A stretch of DNA of 64,000 bases from Tachypleus tridentatus (Eukaryota > Arthropoda > Merostomata > Xiphosura > Limulidae): contig NC_134828.1 of the NCBI RefSeq assembly GCF_004210375.1, forward strand, positions 20,824,400 to 20,888,399, written 5' to 3'. The notes below the pieces were generated by a model. That model did not search any database. It was given only the letters and a program-made list of their open reading frames with translations, and was not told where the DNA came from. Shown in pieces: positions 10,940 to 22,219 of this stretch. Position 1 is the stretch's first letter; every line of letters begins with the position of its first letter. The position numbers and the translations under genes were made by a program.

Positions 10940-11700
10940 ACCACTGTTTGCAGTCCCTTAATGGCTTCAATTTTCCTTGCACTGTTGGTTTTGTAATTTA
11001 AGATGTATGCAAGGGGCTGATGATCCATATGGATCATGAACTCCTATCCATTGAGGCAGTTCTATAAGGTCTGGAAGGCAAATAAGATGGCCAGACATAT
11101 TCGTTCAATCACAGAGTAGTTCTTTATCCTACTCAATAGATTTTTACTTATATACATTACTGGAAATAGTCCATCTTTATGTTTATTGTAGGAGTACTGC
11201 CCTAATTCCAATGTCTGAAGAATCGGCCTGAATGATGAACGGTTTGTTGAAGTCTGGCATTCCAAGGATTGGCAAACTTATTAACACGTTCTTTAACTTC
11301 TGGAAAGGTATTTGGTTTGGTTGTTCCCACTTGACCCTGTTAGTTTGACCTTTTTTGGTAGTACCATGACTTGTTTCTCGGTTGTTGGAACTGGTGCATC
11401 ATGAATGTGAACTAACTTTTTAATGTTGAATGTGGTTGAAGGTTGCTACAGAGCTGAGCAAATCAAATGGAATTCTCTTGAACTAGTGACACCCATCTGT
11501 ATTACAAATGCTATATTTTCTTTAGAAGCTGTCTCCATCGGAACCTACCAATAACCTTTTCCGAAATTGATCTTGAACAAAAACTTGGCTCCATCTAGTT
11601 TCATCATGATAACCCTTAGTTGTTCATAGGTTCGGAGTTGAATTTCGTCACGAGATTCAGCTTATGGAAGTCTATGCAGAAGTGGTTTCTCGGTAAGCAA
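10940..11700 (-). pseudogene. Gypsy reverse transcriptase and RNase H relic
   Basis: On the - strand, 'CIDFHKLNLVTKFNSEP' near 11690-11640 is the start of a Ty3/gypsy reverse transcriptase. It lacks most of the palm. RNase H-like sequence follows ('FPVMYISKNLLS', 'NYSVIERICLAILFA') near 11170-11080. There are several stops and frame changes. It abuts integrase sequence on its 5' side, which is not the usual gypsy order. Confidence 0.75.
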
Positions 11701-12171
11701 ATAATACTGCTTGCATGCATTTGTACCAGTCTCTCTTTGCACGTCTTTAACATGCTCTTTAAGACTCTATTGACATTTTCATGTCATCTAGGGTTATACA
11801 GATTGGTAAAAAGTTGCCTAGTGCTGATGAGTCTGCATACCTCTAGCATCAGTTCTGAAGTAAAATGGATCATTTTCTCACTCAGAAATTTTCAGAAAGC
11901 ATATCTCACTGAACAATTCCAGGATGGCTCCTGCTACTCTTTCCATCTGTATCTTCGTCAGTTCAATGTATTCTGAATAACGTGTGGAATAATCGACTAC
12001 TGCCAGTACATACCAGTTGCTCTTGTCAGATACAGGTGTTAATGGCCCCATCAAATTCACAGCTACTCTGCTGAATGGCTCTTCTGTGAGAGGCATCTTA
12101 TCCAGTGGCACATTGATTACCTTCCCTTTAGGTACTGTCCTTTGATGGATGTCACTACATAATCTAGTCAC
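11700..12171 (-). pseudogene. Gypsy integrase relic
   Basis: 'MPLTEEPFSRVAVNLMGPL' and 'YVLAVVDYSTRYSE' are the catalytic-core region of a Ty3/gypsy integrase; the first catalytic Asp position is replaced (VNLMG rather than the usual VDLxG). Downstream, an out-of-frame remnant of the region ending 'LFAYRE' runs straight into reverse transcriptase sequence. Dead copy. Confidence 0.8.
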
Positions 12172-13264
12172 ATCTCCAATCTCCCCTGACCAATGGAAGA
12201 GTTAACCTGTTTGGTATTTTCTTTGCTCCAAGGTGTCCTCTCACAATCGACTCATGAGCCATTTTCATCATTTGAGTCCACTAGTCTGTTGGTACTATGA
12301 ACTGTTTAACTTTCCCAGTATAAATGTTTTAGTAGAACTGGTGCAGCACTCTCTCACGGTCCTCTATTGTGTAAGTACCCTTCCCTCTGTCTTATGCTCG
12401 ACTTTCGACTAGGCACTTTCCTGAAGTTTCTGCATTGAAAGGTCTTTCTTCTGTGCTTCCTTCAGTTCCTGTATATTTACATTCAGAATCTCACCTTTCG
12501 AGGCTTACAGGGGCTTCATGTCTTGCTTGCTTTTCTTTTCATGTGCTCTAGTGGTGACTGCAGATGCTTCATCTTTTTGTTTGGTTTCTCCAGTCACCAA
12601 GTCATAAATGCATGCTTCATACACATTGACTCACTTCCTTCATGTGGTGAATCTAACGGGTTGTCTCTGTTTTGCTCCTTCTGGCAAGAGCATCTTTGGC
12701 AATAGTCACTCTTTTCTTGTTTCTCTCCAACATCATACATTTGTAGGTAATTTCAGCAGTTTTATGTTAAAATATTTTACTGTTACATGTTGGTGGCAGA
12801 CTTGCACCCATTCATAATGTGTCCCATTTTATAACAAGTGTAGCACCCCACTTCCTTCTTCTCTGTTAAGTTCTTATCACGTTTATTACTATCCTGGTTA
12901 TTCTTGGACTTGCCAGTTATACTCCCTCCAGGGACTTCCATCTACTGTTCTGCCAGCTGCATCATCTTATCCATCTATTTTGATGATCTCTACTTTAGAA
13001 ATAGACACATTGCAGTTGAGCACGTGATCAAAAAATTTTCACGTTTTGGAAGAATTGCCAGTCGTTCAAAACTATTTTGAAACCTTGCCATGTTTTTCAA
13101 CTTTGTGAGTATCGACGTAGACATGCCACTAACTGGAATACTGATTTTCCAATGCCAGGTTTAACATCTATAAATTTACGGAGATAAGTTTGTCACTTTT
13201 CAGCAACAGCATTTTCAACTTGTGATAGTTCATGTCATCTTTGACGTTATGCCGACATATACTT
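12172..13264 (-). pseudogene. Gypsy gag C-terminal part with zinc knuckle
   Basis: At 12846-12804 the - strand encodes 'CYTCYKMGHIMNGC', a good CX2CX4HX4C zinc knuckle typical of gag nucleocapsid. Flanking sequence resembles the internal region of the second gypsy relic (43450-45760). Frames are broken. Protease could not be placed. Confidence 0.65.
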
Positions 13265-13504
13265 CTAGGCCTTTTTCTCTGAGAAGAGGGCTGGAACACA
13301 ATGCCCAGTTACCTTTGTCCCAAATCTGACTTTGAGTGAAATTTTATACATCTCCAAGTAAATATCTATGTCGTCCTTCTGTTCATTAAACATAAATAGT
13401 TTGGGTATATTGAACCTCACCCAACTGTCATTCTCAGATCCTTCACTTTTCTGTTGGGTGAGCTTAAAAATTTCAGATTGTGCTATTATTCTCTCTATTT
13501 CCAT
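13265..13504 (-). pseudogene. Gypsy gag N-terminal fragment
   Basis: A 79-residue open fragment with 'NIPKLFMFNEQKDDIDIYL', which resembles chelicerate gypsy gag ('...FDEKKDDIDSYL...'). A related block lies at 45600-45760 in the other relic. No 5' LTR is seen upstream. Confidence 0.6.
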
Positions 13505-13582
13505 TCTTTCACCTCTCTCCTTTTCATCGTTCTAATTTTCTGCTCTTGTTCGCTCTTCCTTTAGATTGACTTGTTCTGAATA

Positions 13583-13680
13583 CATTATTTTAAACAAGTG
13601 GATTCTGAGCTATCTGTTTATTGTTGAAATTTATCGCTAGCAAGTCACAGACACCTACTGTAAAAACCTGGCCATATAAA
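13583..13680 (+). repeat. Right arm of ~95 bp inverted repeat around a gypsy relic
   Basis: Inverted partner of 10397-10493, lying between the gag relic and a minisatellite. Confidence 0.7.
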
Positions 13681-13689
13681 AAGCTGACA

Positions 13690-14465
13690 CCTAGTTAAAG
13701 TGACTTATGTATATTAGTGTTTTAAAATCATTCTGACTACTACCATTTTAAAATCATCATGATTAACGTTTAAAAATGACTATAACCACTGCAGTTTTAA
13801 AGTAACTACAACTTCTACAATTTTAAAGTAACTACACTACAATTGTTCTAAAATGACTATGACTACTACAGTTTTAAAGTAACTACAACTACAACCGTTT
13901 TAAAATGACTATGACTACTACAGTTTTAAAATCACTACGACTACTGCAGTTTTAAAGTAACTATAACTACAACCGTTTTAAAATGACTACGACTACTGCA
14001 GTTTGAAAGTAATTATAACTACAACCGTTTTAAAATGACTATTACTACTGCAGTTTTAAAGTAACTATAACTGCAACCGTTTTAAAATGACTATAACTAC
14101 TACAGTTTTAAAGTAACTATAACTACAACCGTTTTAAAATGACTATAATTACTTCAGTTTTAAAGTAACTATAACTACTACAATTTTAAAGTGAGTATAA
14201 ATACTACTGTTTTAAAATCATTATAACTACTACAATTTTAAAGTAACTATCACTACAACTGTTTTAAATTGACTATAACTACTACAGTTTTAAAGTAACT
14301 ATCACTACAACTGTTTTAAAATGACTATAACTACTACAGTTTTAAAGTAACTATAACTACAATCGTTTTAAATTGACTATAACTACTACAGTTTGAAAGT
14401 AACTTTAACTACAACCGATTTATAATGACTATAACTACTACAGTTTCAAAGTAACTGTAGCTGCT
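13690..14465. repeat. Minisatellite, ~26 bp unit with 52-bp dimer
   Basis: Alternating half-units 'tgactataactactacag' and 'taactataactacaaccg', each followed by TTTTAAA. About 15 dimers, diverged at the edges. Confidence 0.9.
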
Positions 14466-15300
14466 ATCAACTTATAGTCACTATGGCTACTGTTTCTGAG
14501 CTTCACTCTCTACCGTGAGGTGACATCTCTCTCAGACCGCAGCATGTTCCAGTAAAAATGTCACAGAAACAAACGGTAAAATGAAAATGTTCGGTCAGGA
14601 AATTCATTAATTAATGTTTAGTTTTTATATGAAGCTCTAAATGAAGTAGCAACATGTATGAAAGTCTACAAAGAGTTTGTGAAATTATCTGAACATTATT
14701 TTGTCCTTGTAAAAATGTTTAGTCTTAAATAATTTATGAAGCCTCGAGAAATAACCGATAAGTAAATCAACTAACCCTTGATGTAAAACATCTTTAGAAA
14801 TGACCATCGCCATTCAACAATACTGAAATCCATATACCTCATATCTACCTACAATAATCAGATTTCAAAATTTTTTAGAATATTTCGATAATGTTTTCGA
14901 TGTTTGGAGAAATATCAAAAATCAATGAGATTCTGCACGTGGAGATCAGCTTATTTTTGTGTTTCCTTCATCCATGGGGTTCCAATCCTACAGCAGCACC
15001 ATAGTGGTTTTCATTCATACCTTTTTGAGTTATATGCTCTGTAATTATTCTAAATTTAAACATACATAATTAGGCACGTTTTGAATCGTACAAATACAGT
15101 CCAGTAGGTGGGCCAAGAGTTAAAGATGGAACAAGGAGGTTTGAAACGGCTTCAGTTATGAAACTTCTGCTGAGAGATGGGTTGGACAATGCGGTACAAA
15201 TGAGCTCACTCGTACGATATCTTGTACATCTAACCACTTTTGTCCCTTTTATTTCCAAAAGAACCACAATTTTCTCAGCGTGGTGTACATCGTCACCTTT
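14466..15300. other. Upstream region of ITP gene A
   Basis: No repeat family recognised. Short open frames at 15070-15415 overlap the promoter and first exon on both strands and show no family similarity. Confidence 0.5.
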
Positions 15301-15301
15301 C

Positions 15302-15333
15302 CACGTGGATGGTGGAAAGAGAGAGTATTTAAA
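15302..15333 (+). promoter_or_regulatory. Candidate promoter of ITP gene A (E-box and TATA)
   Basis: TATTTAAA at 15326-15333 lies about 90 bases before a strong splice donor. A palindromic CACGTG E-box is at 15302-15307. Transcription would start near 15357 if the usual ~30 base spacing holds (inference). Confidence 0.55.
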
Positions 15334-15356
15334 CCAGAAGATCTCTAGGAAACTAG

Positions 15357-15424
15357 ACCTTGGAAACAACCTTTCTTCCTGTCTTCACAAAGTCTTGGTT
15401 TGCTTTCCAGCTTAACTCTTCAAG
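15357..15424 (+). other. Candidate 5' UTR exon 1 of ITP gene A
   Basis: Ends with CTTCAAG|GTAAGG, a near-ideal donor. The next acceptor on this strand with a strong polypyrimidine tract is the one just before the gene A start codon at 17101. The start position is only estimated from the TATA box. Confidence 0.55.
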
Positions 15425-15548
15425 GTAAGGTTTCAACTTTCTTATACTGTAAAGTGTTTCACTAAAAGTCTTACAAGAATAAATGGCTAAATGAAAATGT
15501 TTCGCCTCGAAATTGTTTTCAAATCATGCTTGTCTTAAATATGGGTTA

Positions 15549-15606
15549 TATACTATACTATACTATACTACACTATACTATACTATACTATACTATATTA
15601 TACTAT
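15549..15606. repeat. TATAC pentanucleotide microsatellite
   Basis: About eleven tandem units with one TACAC variant, in the presumed first intron of gene A. Confidence 0.95.
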
Positions 15607-15689
15607 AACCTTTTAGTTCTAACAGAAAAGTAAGGTGAAATCACAAGATCTGTTTTACAACAACAGTTATTAGATACGATATATTTAAA

Positions 15690-16045
15690 AACAAAGCTAT
15701 TTACAAAAGATACATTTAACAACGAAGTTGTTTAGAGAACATCTGTTTAAAAACAAGTTATTGAGGTAAGACCTGCTTAACAATAAAGTTGTTTATGTAA
15801 TATCTGTTTAATAACAAAGTTGTTTAAATAATATGTGTTTAATAACAATGGTTATTTAGCTAAGACCTGTTTAACAATAAAGTTGTTTATGTAATATCTG
15901 TTTAATAACAATATTGTTTAAATAATATGTGTTTAACAACAATGGTTATTTAGGTAAAACCTGTTTAACAATAAAGTTGTTTAAATAATATGTGTTTAAC
16001 AACAATGGTTATTTAGGTAAGACCTGTTTAACAATATAGCTGTTT
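15690..16045. repeat. Imperfect tandem repeat, ~30 bp subunits
   Basis: Repeats of 'acctgtttaacaataaagtt' and 'gtgtttaacaacaatggtta' types, forming a higher-order unit of about 90 bases. Confidence 0.8.
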
Positions 16046-16340
16046 AGAAACTTATCTAAATCTTGAAAACAAGTTGTATCTTTTCAATTCAAAAGACATG
16101 GAATATATGGTAAACAGGAGAGCTAATGGTAATTCATTCATCAGCAGCCGTTAAACATCTGTTTTTATAACTTAACCATTTATATGTTTTGCAAATAATG
16201 TTTGTTTATATCTCACCCTAAATTTACGATATATTAAATACTTTATAAAACAGAACTTATGTGTTTTTTTAATGTGGCGGATAATTTTAACTCACCACGA
16301 TGGAAAGAAGTAATGAGGTGAAGCAAACTGTACAGAAAAC

Positions 16341-16790
16341 ACACCGTATTTACTTTAACGTCACCAGTATTGTAGTAAATTTATCAATTGTTTCACTTAA
16401 CGTTACCAGTATTGTAGTAAATTTATCAATTGTTTCACTTAACGTTACCAGTATTGTAGTAAATTTATCAATTGTTTCACTTAACGTTACCGGTATTGTA
16501 GTAAATTTATCAATTGTTTCACTTAACGTTACCGGTATTGTAGTAAATTTATCAATTGTTTCACTTAACGTTACCGGTATTGTAAATTTATCAATTTTTT
16601 TACTTAACGTCAGCGGTATTGTAAATATATCAATTGTTTTACTTAACGTTACCGGTACTGTAGTCAAGTTAACAATCTTTTATTTAACGTCGCCGGTATT
16701 GTAGTCAAGTTAACAATCTTTTATTTAACGTCACCGGTAGTGCAGTAAATTTAACAATATTTTACTTAACGTCACAATATTGTGATACAT
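16341..16790. repeat. Minisatellite, 42-bp unit
   Basis: Core 'aacgttaccagtattgtag' then 'taaatttatcaattgtttc'. The unit length is a multiple of three, so frames stay open on both strands (16300-16704 + and 16350-16667 -). Those frames are not genes. Confidence 0.95.
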
Positions 16791-17100
16791 CAGCTATATT
16801 GTTTCTGTGTTGTTATAGTTTCGTAAATATGCCAGTTTTAACATACAGTGTTGAAGTTTATGAGCTTTGTTGTACAAATAAACAAATAATTTTATATTTA
16901 ACCCACGAAATTCCCAAGAGGATGCTATATGTGAGCAAAAACATTCTAAGATAACGTCTTGTCATCAGGAAACGTTACATGTTTATAAAACTCACACCAA
17001 CTGATCTGATATAAATAACGTCCTAAATTTTCATATTTATAAAATAAAACAGCCTGAGATTTCGTTTTTGTAACGTAACTTTTTTTTTTTTTTTTCACAG

Positions 17101-20100
17101 ATGATTCACGGATGGAACAGCGTGTTTGCTCTGGTCGTTGTCACGCTACTAGCAATTTTCGCTTCTGGGATGGCTCAAACGAGGTCCATCCAATTGAAAC
17201 CTTTCCGGGACATTGGCTGTAAAGGAGAATACAACAAGTCTAAATTTGCTCGTCTGAACAGAGTCTGTGAAGAATGCTACAACCTGTATGTAGCACCGGA
17301 AGTCGTACTTAAGTGTCGGTGAGGACTAAGTCTTGTTCATAAGAGATATTTACAGTTACACCTCTACAGATGTTACAACGTTTTCCCCCAGTGGCACAGC
17401 GGCATGTTCGCGGACTCACAACGCTAGAAATCGGGTTTCGATACCCGTGGTAGGCAGAGAACAGATAGCCCATTCTATAGCTTTGTGCTTAATTCCAAAC
17501 AAATTGTTACTACGAACAAAAACAATTTATTGGATACGTAACAAACACACACAAAAATTTCATTCTTTTAAAGTTTCATAGAAGATTCCAACAGAAGGGT
17601 CCGGCATGGCCAGGTGATTAAGGCACTCGACTTGTAATCTGAGAGTAGCGAGTTCGTATCCCCGTCATACCAAACATGCTCGCCCTTTCAGCCGTGGGGG
17701 CGTTATAACGTCACGGTCAATCCCACTATTCGTTGGTAAAAGAGTAGCCCAAGAGTTGGCGGTGGGTAGTGATGACTAGCTGATTTTCCTCTAGTATTAC
17801 ACTACTAAATTAGGGACGATTAGCGCAGATAGTTTTCGTGTAGCTTTGCGCGAAATTCAAAACAAGCCAAACCCAACAAAAGAACAGATTATTACAAAAA
17901 TATGCAAGCAGGTTGTTTTACTTAAACTGCGAAATCAGTGCATTTACAGTTGTTTCTGTTACAATGGGTTAAACAGACGGACAAACAAATAGATACGTAG
18001 ATCAAATAACAGTAAACTAACAAAAAAGCAAAACCATAATTACTTGTAAAAGTATTAATTAATAGTTTTGATTAATATTTATCTCATGAACATTAGTAGC
18101 GGACTTCTCCGCTAGGTGTACAAAGTTTACTTCTTGGATGTTCGTAATGAGCTCAATTGGCGTTATTTGTTTGTTTACTTTTAACCAGAACAACAGCTGA
18201 GCTATTTTGATGAAGGAAGCGACAAAGTGAACCAGTTGGTTATGATAAAGTTATCTTTCGTACTGGGTTTTAACCGAATTTTCTATGTTGATAACTGAAA
18301 TAGATAGTTACAAAGGAAGAAACTGTTCGTGTCAAAATCCTGATTTTGTACCGGAATTTTTGCCGAATTTTCTATGTTGATAATTAAAATAGATAATTAC
18401 TGGAGGAGCAACTGTTTATATCAGTATAATAAGTTGTGTTGGGTTCCTTTGTGTTAACACTTGGCACATAAAAAATATTTTACAATATGGCCGTTAAACG
18501 TAAAAGTGACTTTCTGTAATACATGATCGAGGTTGGCTTACGATCTGTTGTCAGGACAGTATATCTAACTTAGATTGTCCCAAAGATCTAGCTATTATTG
18601 TGAGAACGCGTTTTTTCTTTGTTAGACTGTCTCCAAGATCTAGCTGTTGTTGTGAGAACGCGTTTTTTCTTTGTTACACTGTCTCCAAGATCTAGCTGTT
18701 GTTGTGAGAACGCGTTTTGTCTTTGTTACACTGTCTCCAAGATCTAGCTATTGTTGTGATAACGCGTTTTTTCTTTGTTAGACTGTCTCCAAGATCTAGC
18801 TATTGTTATAAGAACGCGTTTTCTCATTGTTACACTGTCTCCAAGATCTAGCTATTGTTGTGAGAACGCGTTTTTTCTTTGTTACACTGTCTCCAAGATC
18901 TAGCTATTGTTGTGAGAACGCATTTTTTCTTTGTTACACTGTCTCCAAGATCTAGCTATTGTTGTGAGAACGCGTTTTTTCTTTGTTACACTGTCTCCAA
19001 GATCTAGCTATTGTTGTGAGAACGCGTTTTTTCTTTGTTACACTGTCTCCAAGATCTAGCTATTGTTGTGAGAACGCATTTTTTCTTTGTTACACTGTCT
19101 CCAAGATCTAGCTATTGTTGTGAGAACGCGTTTTTTCTTTGTTGCACTGTCTCCAAGATCTAGCTGTTGTTGTGAGAACGCGTTTTTTCTTTGTTACACT
19201 GTCTCCAAGATCTAGCTATTGTTGTGAGAACGCGTTTTTTCTTTGTTACACTGTCTCCAAGATCTAGCTATTGTTGTGAGAACGCGTTTTTTCTTTGTTA
19301 CACTGTCTCCAAGATCTAGCTGTTGTTGTGAGAACGCGTTTTTTCTTTGTTACACTGTCTCCAAGATCTAGCTATTGTTGTGAAAACGCGTTTTTTCTTT
19401 GTTACACTGTCTCCAAGATCTAGCTGTTGTTGTGAGAACGCGTTTTTTCTTTCTTACACTGTCTCCAAGATCTAGCTATTGTTGTGAGAACGCGTTTTTT
19501 CTTTGTTACACTGTCTCCAAGATCTAGCTATCGTTGTGAGAACGCGTTTTTTCTTTCTTACACTGTCTCCAAGATCTAGCTGTTGTTGTGAGAACGCGTT
19601 TTTTCTTTGTTACACTGTCTCCAAGATCTAGCTATTGTTGTGAAAACGCGTTTTTTCTTTGTTACACTGTCTCCAAGATCTAGCTGTTGTTGTGAGAACG
19701 CGTTTTTCTTTGTTAGACTGTCTCCAAGATCTAGCTGTTGTTGTGAGAACGCGTTTTTTCTTTGTTACACTGTCTCCAAGATCTAGCTATTGTTGTGAGA
19801 ACGCGTTTTTTCTTTCTTACACTGTCTCCAAGATCTAGCTGTTGTTGTGAGAACGCGTTTTTTCTTTGTTAGACTGTCTCCAAGATCTAGCTGTTGTTGT
19901 GAGAACGCGTTTTTTCTTTGTTAGACTGTCTCCAAGATCTAGCTATTGTTGTGAGAACGCGTTTTTTCTTTGTTACACTGTCTCCAAGATCTAGTTATTT
20001 TTGTGAGAACATGTTTTCTTTGTTAGATTGTCTCCAAAATCATTGTTTTTCTTTGTTTTTTACTGTCTCCAAGATATGGCTATCCACGACGCCTACTGGT

Positions 20101-21123
20101 GTGAACACGATTCTTTGTCACAGAAAACAGTTTTCAACATTATTGAAATACATAAGACTTTTAACGATTTCTTACCAACAAAAGACGGCGCTACAAGCTC
20201 ACATCTCTTTAATCTTTCATTTCTTACTTTCAATTGAGCTACAAAACTTGCTCACCCTTAAAGTTCTTATTGATAGTCTTATATAGTTCGTTGTTGCTTA
20301 TAAATTTTCAATGTCACCTACTCAAGTAACATTATTCACTGTCCTTTATTTCCCATGAACTATTATTACGCTACAATTATCAGTTTCTTCTAATTAAACT
20401 AAAAAAAGTGAGATTTTTACTTGTGTGTATGTATGGTGGGGGCACAATAACTTGAGAGTTAAATCCACTATTTGGTTATTTTAAGAGTAGCTGAACGAAC
20501 CACTTGACACATGTGTCGCATAAAGTGTAGTTCATGTTGAAAATTACAACGTATAAAATATTATTCATATTACACTACATTTTTTTACAGACTTGGCCCG
20601 GCACGGTAAGGTGGTTAAGGCGCTCGACTCGTAATCTGAGAGTCGAGGGTTCTAATTCCAGTCACATCAAACATGCTCGCCCTTTCAGTCGTGTGGGCGT
20701 CATAATGTGACGATCAATCCTACTATTCGTTGTTTAAAAAGTAGTCCAAGAGTTGACGGTGGGTGGTGATGACTAGCTGCCTTCCCTCTAATCTTACACT
20801 GCTAAATTAGGGACGGCTAGTGCAGGTAGCCCTCGTGTAGCTTTGCACAAAATTCAAACCAATTTACAGGCTATTTGCAAATTTATATATTTCTAATTTT
20901 TACATCATTTTTTAAATTAATTATCTTACCACATTTCACGAAACATATTTTACTTTTTTTTTTATCAAATTAATATACTGCTAAATGTTCATATTATTAT
21001 AGGGCCAACTGTTTCAAGAACGACATGTTTACCGCCTGTGTTGACGTTCTGTTGCTTGAAAAGGAAAAGTCAAAGTTTGAAAGCTTTGTTAACATCTTAA
21101 TGGGAGACAGTGAAAGACCGTGA
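17101..21123 (+). CDS. ITP/CHH-family neuropeptide precursor, paralogue A
   Basis: Two coding exons, 17101-17318 and 21003-21123, join in phase 2 inside the Arg codon after the fourth cysteine, the usual intron site of this family. The 112-residue product has a hydrophobic signal peptide (about 1-25) and cysteines at 40, 56, 59, 72, 76 and 85. Those spacings (16, 3, 13, 4, 9) fit the ITP/CHH three-disulphide fold. Such hormones are secreted and act on ion transport, glucose or moulting. The ATG follows the acceptor (T-rich tract, CAG) directly. Unlike gene B there is no KR before the mature part. The C-terminus keeps the Gly that normally donates the amide (ILM-G) but follows it with DSERP-stop, not basic residues. 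A poly(A) signal lies at 21411. ITP-like is the safest name. Confidence 0.93.
17385..17505 (+). mobile_element. tRNA-derived SINE, family 2
   Basis: 'cccccagtggcacagcgg' head, 'ggtttcgatacccgtgg', then 'agatagcccattctatagc' and 'ctttgtgcttaattccaaac'. It sits in the gene A intron. Confidence 0.9.
17598..17880 (+). mobile_element. tRNA-derived SINE, family 1
   Basis: Full-length copy in the gene A intron, sense to the gene. It starts 'ggtccggcatggccaggtg' and ends with an A/C-rich tail. Confidence 0.92.
18240..18416. repeat. Diverged ~85 bp tandem duplication
   Basis: 'ccgaattttctatgttgat' occurs near 18274 and 18363 with similar flanks. The rest of 17881-18540 shows nothing recognisable. 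Confidence 0.65.
18555..20030. repeat. Minisatellite, 52-bp unit, about 28 copies
   Basis: Unit blocks 'agctattgttgtgagaacgc', 'gttttttctttgttacactg' and 'tctccaagatct'. Units are highly alike, and each normally holds AGATCT and ACGCGT. It fills about 40% of the gene A intron. Confidence 0.98.
20595..20860 (+). mobile_element. tRNA-derived SINE, family 1
   Basis: Full-length copy in the gene A intron, about 140 bases before the second coding exon. The 'tttttttacag' before it is acceptor-like but leads only to a short frame. Confidence 0.92.
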
Positions 21124-21410
21124 TTCGCCCACACCAATTAAGTATCCAATCCATTACTCCAGTGATTATTATGGCTATTGTTTTTAGTTGAACAAACTAT
21201 TTTTATTCTTAAAATCAATACGCAAAAGTTAATTTGAAGTTATAATTGTTATGATAACCATATTCTTGCATTAACTAATTAGAAAGCTAGCTTTAAGAAT
21301 AAGTTGAGATGTCTTTCTGCAACTTACTATTATTGCTAAGCCTAAATCGTACTTTTCTGTATGTGTGGACTGTAATGTTCAACTGGCTTCTTTTCTAGTC
21401 ACAATGTTAA

Positions 21411-21416
21411 AATAAA
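21411..21416 (+). terminator. Poly(A) signal of ITP gene A
   Basis: AATAAA about 290 bases after the gene A stop codon, the first good one on this strand. Confidence 0.65.
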
Positions 21417-21961
21417 AGATGCATTTTATAATCTACAAACGAAGCAGTGGATCTCTTTTTTTTTTATGGGAATAACATGGCATAACAATAACAAATTACG
21501 TTTCTACAAACCTACAAGCCACGTTTACACTACCCGAGTTACCCGACACAAACATAGAAAGCTAATAAACGTGCATTTAAAAAGTAACTCAATATGCATG
21601 ATAGGTAACACAGATCCAGACACTTCTAAAAACAAAACTATGACTGAAACGAAAATACATTGATTGATTTGTGATATCTGCTAGAAACAGCTATGTCTTC
21701 TTCACTACTTTTTAGTGGTTCACTGAACCCCATACATTTAATCTACCTTCGAATTTACTACAATCTTTAACGTCACATTTCTAAAAATTTTCTAAGCCTA
21801 TTTTATTAAACCTTTTGATCTTAACGCCATCATTACAATCTAAAACTTCTAGTTTACAACTAACTTACCACATTAAAATATAGTTTATAACAGTATGTAG
21901 CTTGACCAAATACGAAACCTTGGGTAACATGCTTGAAAATATTAAGAATCACCTCCGCATA

Positions 21962-22196
21962 TACAGGGTGGCCCGTAAGTCCCTGCCCGTCCATATGATA
22001 TTATGTTATATTCAGTTACGCATGTATTATAAATGTTTTGTTTTTTTATTAGAGGAATATGGCAGATGTAAGCCCATGTTGAGGAAAATGTCTCACAGAA
22101 CATGGCGTCGCATAATAATATGCAGCGTAGAATGAGGGACAGCACACTGGATACATAAGATATATGGATGGGTAGGGACGTACGAGCCACCTTGTA
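21962..22196. mobile_element. Mariner-type MITE, 235 bp
   Basis: Starts 'tacagggtggcccgtaagtc' and ends with a close inverted match ('gggacgtacgagccacc', 'ttgta'). Such termini are typical of mariner elements with TA targets. No transposase coding is recognisable. Just outside lies a second inverted pair, 'cacctccgcatat' (from 21952) and 'atatgcggaggtg' (to 22218). Confidence 0.8.
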
Positions 22197-22219
22197 CAAC
22201 AAAATATATGCGGAGGTGA

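Noticed and set aside
10397-13680. LTR pair for the first gypsy relic
   Set aside because: The matching flanks are inverted, whereas LTRs are direct.
16300-16704. Long open frame on both strands
   Set aside because: It is a 42-bp repeat, a multiple of three, that stays open by periodicity.
18555-20030. CRISPR-like periodic array
   Set aside because: Units are contiguous with no unique spacers, and this is a eukaryotic intron.
20580-20640. Alternative exon of ITP gene A after TTTTTTTACAG
   Set aside because: The following sequence is a SINE and the frame stops within a few codons without the family cysteines.
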